A stretch of 64,000 bases of DNA, taken from Undaria pinnatifida (Eukaryota > Sar > Phaeophyceae > Laminariales > Alariaceae). Position 1 is the first letter of the stretch, and the number at the start of each line of letters is the position of its first letter. Under the pieces are notes generated by a model. The model was not told the origin of the DNA and searched no databases. It worked only from the letters and a program-made list of their open reading frames with translations. The translations under genes and the position numbers were made by a program. The DNA lies in assembly GCA_012845835.1 (NCBI GenBank), contig JABAKD010000025.1, forward strand, positions 2,949,153 to 3,013,152. The letters are read 5' to 3'. Shown here in pieces: positions 27,901 to 38,300 of this stretch.

Positions 27901-30900
27901 GGACATAGATGGTGGCCACAGACGGCTAACCAGGACGGGGATAGGATAAGCAAGCCGTTTCTATGTAATATATGGAAGAAGGGTAACGAGCGCCCAAATG
28001 TTGGAGGTGTCTCTATTAGGAGTAGGAACGGTGCTCCGTCTCGAAAGGGATGCGTGGTCAAATGACCAAGGGAAGCAAAATGAGTACGCCCCCCTCCTCC
28101 CCCTCCCCGCTGCATCGTGCGACTGACCGAACACCTCACAGCGCTTCCCGCTTGGTGCAAGTAGTGCCTTCCTGGTCGGTGTAAACCCGACGTGTTCCAC
28201 CACAGCGTTGTAGGGGTGAAAGAGACCATCATCCTACGGACCATGGCCATGGGTGGCTGTGGCTACACCCTCCCCGTCCGTATCGCGTTGCCGTTTTCGT
28301 TCCGTGCTGGAATCGTCATCCTTATTCGTTTTTTTTTTTCGCTTTCAAGCCCCCAAAGGCTAAATATCCTATGAAACAAGGCATTAATAGCATGACGAGT
28401 CTCCTTTCCCTTTGTAATGCTTTGCCGCCCGGCTCCTCTTCTCCTTCTCATCAATTTGATTCGTCGTCGGGGGGTGTCCATGAACAGGTGGCCCTGAAAC
28501 ACTTGATGGAGACAGTGGTGCCCGTGCTGACCGCGCTGAAGCATGTGCTGGAGAGAGCGCACTCGCCGCTTCTCAGGGAGCTCATGTTTTACTTCGGGGC
28601 GCTGTTTCGGTAAGTAACGGAGCGAGTATTTTTACCACGAATGATAGATCAGATCCCTACAGATATATAGATGATCTGTGTACTTCAGGGACGACAGATC
28701 CCTGGTCTGTATGGTCTGCTTGGCGTATAGATCATGTTGCTGAGTGAGACTCAGATTACCCGAGTGATCTATAGGTAATGCATTTTTCCTGCAGGCGTAT
28801 TCTGCGATAGAGGTGTACCTTTTTTTGTTCAAGGCTCCTGACTTGAGGAGCTGTATTTGGTGTACCTTTTTTTGTCTGAGGCTCCTGACTCGAAGAGCTG
28901 TATTTGTTATACCTTTTTTGTCTGAGGCTCCTGACGTGAGGAGCTGTGTTTATTGTACCTTTTTTTGTCTGACGCTCCTGACTTGAGGAGCTGTATTTGG
29001 TGTACCTTTTTTTGTCCGAGGCTCCTGACTCGAGGACCTGTATTTGTTGTACCTTTTTTTGGCTGAGGCTCCTGGCTTGAGGAGCTGCATTTGCCTTCTA
29101 GGGCACATACCGATTTTGGAGTAAACTGAAAGTGCAACCCGATGAATAACCCTTGTTTTGCTTGGCCTATTCATAGGCACCAGGTATGCAAACCCATAAC
29201 TTTGCAGAACAAGAAAGACATCCCGACGATTTTTTGTAATCAAAACAATCATTTCGCAGAACAGGATTGACATCATCCGGACGATTTTTGTATTCTGAAC
29301 AGCCATTTTGCAGAATAATGTTGACATCCCGGCGGTTTTTTGTGCAAGAAACAATCGTGTTGCAAACCAAGAATGACATCCCGACGATTTTTGGTCAAGG
29401 AGTCGTCATTCAGAAAACATTTTAGCCGGAAAATGCTACCTCTATAGTAGGTGTGCTAAACAGATTCTACAACATATCAAAACGACAGATATACGATCTA
29501 GGTGATCTACTGGGTGATCTATGCGTGGATCTTTTGATTGCCGTAGTGCTGATGTAAGCTGTACGTCGAGCGTCGTGAACCTCGTGTTAGTGGTGTTGGC
29601 GCTGGGGTTGTTGCTCGTTTTGGTGGCGCTCGTGGTGGTGTTATTGCTCGTGTGGTCCACCTCTGCCCGGGGGGGCGGCAATTTGGCTCTTGCTTCGGTC
29701 GAGGTGCGCCAATTTTTTTTTGAGACTCCTCAATCGAGAAGTTCTGTACCCCATCTTAACGCTTTCACAACTGAAACCCTTTTGGGGAAATATTACTTGA
29801 ATATAATATAGGGAGGGATTTTGGGGCTCAAAGGGGGTTAAAACTAGTTTTGAGAAAATACGAAAATGAAAAAATAAAACGATGAACGATCCCATTTAGA
29901 CTAGTTATACCAAGGGTGTGTTCGGTACGGTACCGGTATTCTCGGTACCGGTATGGAAGTACCAAACTTACCGAAGTGTCTGGCACCGGAAATACCCCGG
30001 CGGTATATACCGCCAGTACGCCTCGGTACGTCCCGTACCGAACACACCTTTGAGTTATACTGTCAATACTATTAACAGGTGTAAAAACGACATTGCAAAA
30101 CAAGAACGGCACTCCGACAATTTTTGAGGTCAAGGTTAACCCCTTTAGAACCCTAAAACCCCTCCCCATACTAACGCCAAGTAATTTTGTGCCAAAAACG
30201 GGTTTCCAGGTGTAAAAGCGTTAAGGTCGGCCAAAAAGTGCTACCTGTGTCGCAGCCCGCGTCGCTTAAGGCACTTACCGATTACCTGGTAGTGATTTGT
30301 CGTGACATGTTGCCGACTCACAGCTAGCTCTAGGTATTGGTGTTGTAGTTCTTGGTTTATTTTGTTGTACCTCGCGGGAAGCTGTGGAGGTCGGTTATGC
30401 GTGAATGGTTTCGGTATTGTTTTGGGGACGATCGCTTGGGCTGATGCGTTTCTGATTAAAGCAATACCTGTACGTCGAGCTTCTTGTTCGCTTCAGTGTT
30501 GTGGTTGTCGTCGTTTTTAGTGTACTTGATGTTAATGCATTTGTTGTTGGTGGTGGTGGTGGTGTTGTTGTTGTTGCTGTTGTTGTCGTTGTTGGTGGTG
30601 ATGGTGGTGGTGGTAATGGTGGTGGTGTTAGTGATAACTTGTACTGTACGTCGGCCGAGCGCGTCCTAAATTCCTTTTCCCAATTTGCGTGCATGTTTTT
30701 TCTATGTGTTTGTTCTTGCGTTGTGGCAGGAATCATAAGGAGGACGTGAAAGCTGTGCTGCAGTCTGAGGCGGGTCTGGTGGAGGAAATTGATTATGACC
30801 TTCGCCGATTCCAGAAGGAGGAGCAGGAGAAGAGGGAAAAGGCTAAGGTGATTCGCATCTTCATGTTTACAGTCAGGGACATGTGTAGTTGCCGTCCGGC

Positions 30901-32322
30901 AATGTATGCGCGGTATGAGCTTCAACGTTTATCACCCATAACACTCCGGAAAGAAGAAAGCCACGGAAACAAAAGGAAACCCAGACGCGTGCTACGATAG
31001 AGGTAGCACTTTTCGGCAATGCATGCGCGGTATGAACTTCAACGTTGATCACTCACTCATTACATGCCCGAAAGAAGGCCGCGGAATCACAAGGAAACCT
31101 ACGCATTTTTTTTGCGCGCTTATTTTCTGGTCGCATCCAGAAGGAGGATGAGAATAAGAGGGAGGAGGTCGGGGTGTTTGCCATTGGTCGTCATGCTTGT
31201 GCTCGTCGTCGTGATCATAGCCAGGGAGGGCGATTATTGGTTGTGTCGTGGTGTTGTTATTTTGATTTTCAGCGATTTTGGCGTGCCCCGCCGAACCACC
31301 AAAAAAAAGTCATTAATTACTCTAAGAATGACGTCCATTATGTGTGGAATTTCAACCATTTTTGGGACGCACACACCAACACCCATCGATTGTGAAGCAA
31401 TTTTATTGGGTTGCGTATGGGTTGTGTTTGGCATTGAGTTGAGTTGGGTGGTTCCCACCAGCGCACACAGTTGGCGGCGAGTGACACATGTCCACCAGCA
31501 CGAGCTCGTACGGAGAGCTACAATGTCTTACTGGTATTGTTGTCATTTTTACGTATAAAGTTGAAATATTTTTATAAAATAGACATGAGTATTGACCCTA
31601 AATGCGTCGAACTCACAGCTGACGTCCTGAAAAATATTTTTATAAAACAGACAAAACGATATTTGGACCAAAAAGAGCAAAAAAAAAAACTCCGCAGAGA
31701 GCCGACGCTAGCACGACCGACGCCGACCCCGGCAGGGTCGGGAGAGTCGAGCAAGGTAAGGCACGTCCAAGAAACAGCGCGTCGAGAGTTGGACCTCAGC
31801 TCGAGTTATTTCGAAGGCGGCTCAAAACGCGGTCTAAATCGGAGCCTTCGGCTGCTCTCGTGCAAGCACCAACATGTTTATATATGTATTTATTACATTC
31901 TCCATTCGACAGTGTGCAGCGCGAGTGCCAATCACGAAAAAATGAAGGCCTCGACGATGTAGATAAAACGTAATGGAGCGACAATAAAAAAGTGCATGCA
32001 CCAAACAGCAAGCCCTCTGAAACCAACCTCAATTTTTCCACCGCTTCCGTTGTTGTCTCTGCCGTCGACAGGAGGCTGCTGCCGCCGCTGCTTCTGCTGC
32101 CGCCGCTGCCGCTGCTGCTGTTTCCACGACGATGGGAGGCCCGATGGCCCCCCCCAGAACCCCTAGGTCAAGGCGTTCTATGGGAGATGGTGGCGGTGGT
32201 GGTGTTGCTAGCGGGAAGAGGGATTCCTTCCCAGCTTCGAGCATGCGGTAAGTTGTTCTCAATCATTATTATTAGTATTGTTCTTATTTTTATTATTATT
32301 AGTTGTAGTTGTAGTAGTAGTC

Positions 32323-32377
<55 letters not shown>

Positions 32378-35300
32378 TAGTATTGTTACTACTATTATTA
32401 CTGCTACTGTTGTCGTTGTTGTTGTTGTTGTTGTTTTATCGTCGTCGTCGTCGTGGTTGTTGTTGTTGTTTACTATTACTATCACTGGTACTATTACTAA
32501 TACTATTACTCATTCTATTACTATTACTATTACTATTACTATTGCTATTACTATTACTATTACTATTACTATTGTTGTTTTATTATTATGCTGTCGTTAT
32601 TATTTCGGGCGAAAAAATATTCTAAACCGGCGGCGCCACAAATAGTGGCTTATTTCCAGCCCCGCGCGCCCGACTTTTCCATGTCCCGTGTCCCACAGGA
32701 CGACCCGCTGACCCTTATCTCCACCTTTTTCTACCAGTTTGAGGCGCACACACACACCAACCCCCATTGACAGCAAAACAGTTATGCTGGGTTGGGTTGG
32801 GTTGGGTTGGGTTGGGTTGGGTTGGGTTGGGTTGGGGCTTTCCTGCTTCCTACCAACGCACACGCAGTTCGTTGACGACCGTTACAAATGTCCACCTGCG
32901 CGGGATTCCTATCGAGGGCGATACAGCAGTGGTTCCACGCCATCTTAACTCTATTTGCCATCGGCAATTTGCAGTCATGAGCTTTCAATTTATACGCAGT
33001 TTTACTCCTTTTTTGGGTTGTTTTGTTGCTGTTGTCGGGCATGCTGTAAGGTTGCTTGTAATTGTATGTATTAGCTTTTTTCTTTTCTCGGTACTTTTTG
33101 CGTGTGTTTTGCCCGGTATATGTCGCTGTGTGCACGACGAAGGGAAAAGCTGCTCGCTGCGGTGCGTGTTTTTGGTAGGAACCCCTCCGTGTTCTCCCTT
33201 CCCCCAATCTCACCAGTCCCACTCTCTTGTCGTTTTCTCCCTCAACCCTTCTCCCTCCCCTACCCCTCCCACCCCCCCTTCTCGCCCGCCCGCCCGCCCG
33301 CCCGCCTTCTCTCTCGCCCCCCCGCCCTCCTCCTCCTCTTCCTTCCCCCCACCCGCCTCCTCGTCTCCGCCCCCGCCCTTCCCCTCCTTCTCCTGCCTCT
33401 TCCATCGCCTCCTTCGACCATCCTCCGCCCCCGTCCTCATCCTGCCCTCCCCTCATTCATACAATCCGGGGCTATTGATGGAACGCCTCCCGCCCCCGCA
33501 TTCCTGCAATCCGCGGTTGCTGATCATATGGTGCATATCACTCTATATATCTGGGGGGATATTGTATCCTTTAGAGGACCTCGGACACCCATGGCTGCGG
33601 TAATCAAATCGGCACGCAAGACGCCCTTCCAGAACTTGGGAGAGTGCTCTGCGGTGAAGCTTAAGGGTTCGGCGGCTATGGTCTTCAGCCCTCCTAGAGC
33701 GAGGAGTGGAGGAGGCGGTGGTGGGACGGGGGGACGAGGAATCATGTCTCGGCCGAAGGTATGGTGTCTAATAGTTTTTTGGTGGGGTAGGGAGAGGCGT
33801 TGAGTGAGTTGAACGACGGTTGCCGAGTACTTGATCAACTAAGTGAAGAGCATGTACATCGCGATTGTTTTACGGGTCTGTTTTGCTTCCTTGGAAACAT
33901 GAACACCCAAACGAGGATTCAACGGAAGTATCATACGATGACATGATATATCACGCTTGTAGAATGTGTGTATGAACGTACCTAGCGTTTGCGGTTGACT
34001 TTGTGACCTTACGCATTTTGTTTCGTTTTGATTTCTTTCTCTCCTAAAATAGTGAGCCTGCCTTGCGTTTCACCAATATTCCGTTTTAGCTTTTTACCGA
34101 TGTAACGTGTCACCAACGTTACGTTTCACCAATAGTCCGATTTACCAATGTCACGTGTCACCAATAGGGTATTTGCGGCTTACCAAAAATTGATTGCGTA
34201 GGAAAACATGTAAAAATAGTATTGAAACCGACCAGCGTCATTTAACCCATGGTCAACCCTACCCGCGGAAAATCATTAAAAAAGAACATGCCCAAACGGC
34301 ACTTTTAACCTAATAACAGTACTACTTTGTGGGTTGGGTTGGCCTTGGGCTATGATGTTCGTCGGTTTCAATACTATAATTGTATGTGTTATTATATTTT
34401 TCCTAACCCTACAAGGCTTCATTTGTCACATTTTTTCCCATGCTCCGGTTCACCGATGTTCCGCTTCACCAATGTTACGTTTGGGTTCGGTTTCAGACTC
34501 CCCTCCAGCTTCGAACTCCGCGGGAGGCGGTGGCGGCCGCTCTCGGCATTACTGCTATGGCGATCAGTCCTTTGCCCATGAGGAGCATGTCGGCGAGCTC
34601 GGTGAGTCAAGCCAAGTATAGGGGTTTTGGTTAGGTGCGCAGGCGGTTGTCATAAGACGGAGAGCAAGAGACATCGGTGCGATTTGTCGAACTTTACGAA
34701 AATGGCGGCTTTGGTTTGATCTCGTCAAAATATTTACACAGATGCGTCGCCCGGCGGTTACACTTTCCCCATCGTCGAAAAACATTTGAAAATTGTATTA
34801 GGGGATATATGGCGGGGGTGTTATCTTGTGTGTTCGTACACGGACGGCATGCAAGGCAGTTGCAAAGCAAGTAAGAAAACATCTATTAATATCATCAAGG
34901 ATAGGAAAAACTAAAGACGGCGTGTTATGCGGTATATATATGATTTGTTACATCTATTAATGAACTTGAAAAGGTTGTGTTATATAGGGTACGTACAAAC
35001 CATACCCGAGGTATTTACCCCGGGTATTACCCTACAAAGAACTTTTGTAAGTTCTGAAGGACACTCATACCCGTACCCGAAAGTTCTGGAAGTTCTGTAC
35101 GACATCCATACCTGTACCCGGAACTGCCGGATGTTCTGTACGCCCGTGGCAACGATACCCGAGGTACGGGTACGGCAAGTTTTGTACCCGCTCGGAACTT
35201 CTGTGAGTTCTGTCCGCCTGTGCCATAGTTCAGTAAGACTTCCATACCCGTACCCGAAACTTCTGGAAGTTCTGTCAGACCCCCATACCCTTGCCCGGAA

Positions 35301-38300
35301 TCCACAAGCCCTACAGAACTTAAGCGTGGAACTTTCGATACAATATCCGATGCTGCTACATACGCGTCTCGATATGACGTCACGCCAATATCCCGACGTT
35401 ATTTCGATACATTTAAACATTCAGTGTGATATGTGCACAACACTACTATCATGCGAACGTAGTACGTACCTTGTAACTTGGTACGCGTTTTCGCTATCTT
35501 ACCGATAAATCGACGTTTTGCGGTTTGATTTTTGTTTCCCTCGGTTGATTTTATTCGTTCCGGGGGTTCGTACATTGTACAATGGCATGCGCAGCCAGTC
35601 TTTAGATATCGAGATTGAATACGCGATTCAGATTTTCCGGGAATCAAGATAGTCTTTATTTTGGCCGATTATCGATATTTACTCGAGATCGCGATCTTCG
35701 ATCTTTTCGCTAACCCGCCCAAAGAACGCCTCAACATAACACATGAAAACCTTGTTTTCCTACACCAGCGTTCATGCAAAACAAACAGCACACCAGCCTA
35801 TAAACCAAATCCAGGCGAAAGCAACTACGACTCCGGGTCGTTTTCGGACAAATTGCTTGGAAATAGAGTCGAAACATGTATACCATCACCGTCTCATTGC
35901 TCAGTACGGGCACGCTGGTATTAAAAGCTGTTGAATGTCGAGAAGATCCAGAATCAAGATGGTCACAATTGAGGTGGCCCCATTCTCCGATGATCGCCCA
36001 AAAGATCGAGATCTGCTCTTTTTCTGCCGATTTTTTCGAAGAACCGATCGCCATCGATATCATGGGTGATCTGGAACACTGAACACAAAAATTGTGTTAA
36101 GAATACGTGTCGAACCTTTGTATTGGATATCCAACATTATTAGTAACATGTACCAGGTACAATACATTTTCATGTTTTAAAGAATCGTATCGTACTTCCT
36201 GTACACGTCCTGCTCTTACGCCATCCTCAGGGGCGAACCGGAGTTCCTATTGCCGGAGTTGGTGGTGCTAGCGGCGGCGCAGATATCGAGCTACCTTCTC
36301 CCGACCAATCGCACCCCGCTAAGAGAAGGCGGTGGTCGGTTTCAGTGGCCCCGCCCCCCAATGTTGACACGCCTCCTGGCGTAAGCACGACGAACGATGG
36401 AAACCCTGGTGCAACAGACGAAGGCTCGGATGCGGAGGTGGGCAGGGGATGCGGGTGCATGGGGGTAATTGGTCGGAGAGAGGGATGGGGGGCCGGGGGG
36501 GAGGGCTGATTTCGTTGGTTTTTTGCACGTGGCCCCGGTTCGCCCGCGACGCACAGCCCTGAACAGGAATAGATCTTTTTGTTAGCGCGTGAGGTTTATC
36601 TCCGTGAAGTGTATTTTGTTGGAATTGCGCCTGCGCTGTAACGCAAGACTTAAGACTTCGCCTCCCGGCCATGCCTCGACACAGTACGGTACATCTGACA
36701 CAGTATGGTACATCTGGTTCTGTCTGCACCCCCCCTCCCTCGTGCGTAACACATTCGTGTAAGCTTGTGCGGTTTGTTGTATCGTTTTGTTGGTACTGCG
36801 GCCTGCGTCTCTTTTCCCTCGTACGCACGGGTAATAATCATTGGTCATCATTGGTCAAAAACTTTTGTGATATTGGTTTTTCGTCGTTTTTGTCGTGCGT
36901 CGTTTGCTGCCATCCTCGTACATAAGCGTTCGAGAAAGCAGTTTCGTGACGTTTTTTTAAAATTTGTTTCTGTCGTGCGTCGTGCGCGTCGTTTCATGAT
37001 TTTCCGCGGCACACGACGCAGGTTGACAGCGACGGTAACGCCTACTTCAGGGGGGTGGCGCAAACCATTCCCCGCAGCGACGAAGAGTCAGACGGGGAGG
37101 AAGAATTCGAGGGTATCGGGGACGGAGAAGGACAGAGCAAGGACGGCCAGAAAGAAAACGACCCCGTCATGGGCAACGCCCCTATAAGTGGTAGAAACTC
37201 CAGGAGGGGCAGTCGGGCGGACCGGACCGATAGACATGTTGGGGCTGGTGGTGGAAAGGGGGGCAAAGGTGCTGCTACTGTTACGGAACACGAAAGAAGG
37301 GGAGGGAAAGGCAAGGGTAAGGGCAAGGTTTCCGTACGGGCTGCTAAAGAGGCGGTCGTGAAAGCTGAGAAAGGTTTGAGGAACGGTTCGAGGAACGTTG
37401 TGGAGAATGAGGTTAAGGGCGGGGCGAGAAACGGTGCCCGGAGTGGCGCTGAGAAGAGCGGTGTTGCCGTGAGCGGCTCGCGAATCAAGGTGCGTGTGTT
37501 GTTTCGTGTTACACTGATATTTCCACCCATCTATATATCCGGTACAACAAGTGTCCGTGCCGATGCCTCGTCCCTTAGATGAGCTCTGCGGCCACAAACT
37601 AGAAGGCAGAGATGCGCATCGCAAATAAAGTAAGTATAGATGGCCAAACAGTGCGAAATTCAATGAAATCGAAGGCGGAACCTGAGCAAGCTAGTACATC
37701 AAGTTGACCGTGGGAGTTGGTCGTGGAGGTTTTGCACTTGCAACTATTATCGCGAGTTGCTGTGGTTGCAGTGCCTAACGTATCCTGCTCTTACTTCAAG
37801 TAGATGTGTCCGCACAAGTCGATACAGTTCTACAAGGGTTCATACATATCAGGTGTGTTTTTTTCTGTTGCGTCGTCTTTCGCGCCGATGACCGCTTTTA
37901 TTCAGATATCAGGTTTGGCTTTTTTACGTCAACGGCTAATGACACGCTTGTTTAATTCTTCGGCTGAACTATGTTAGCGTGTTTTTTCCTTGTTTGGCGT
38001 TGCGTGTTTTGATTACACGCAACTGAAAAACCTACTGAACTTTACTGATGTTAGCACAGTAATCAACTATATGTTTACCTCCTATTGCTATATTTGTAAG
38101 ACCTGGTATTGTGCGTAATACATCCATTGTGTGGCGTTGATGACGGCTTTCTTCTTTGTTTCTGTTTAGCTCTTTAAGGAATCTGTCCCCGGTCCCCGTA
38201 CGCGCGGTTTCGCTTCGGTTTTTTTCTACAGAAGGAAGCGGACCTGTCTGAGATGGCGCCATCGCGAAAGGTCTCTTCGCGCCGCTCGACGCGCACGCGG

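Noticed and set aside
32785-32835. GGGTT array as an interstitial telomere
   Set aside because: Brown algal telomeres are expected to be TTTAGGG, and the flanks show it expanded within a duplicated intronic block.
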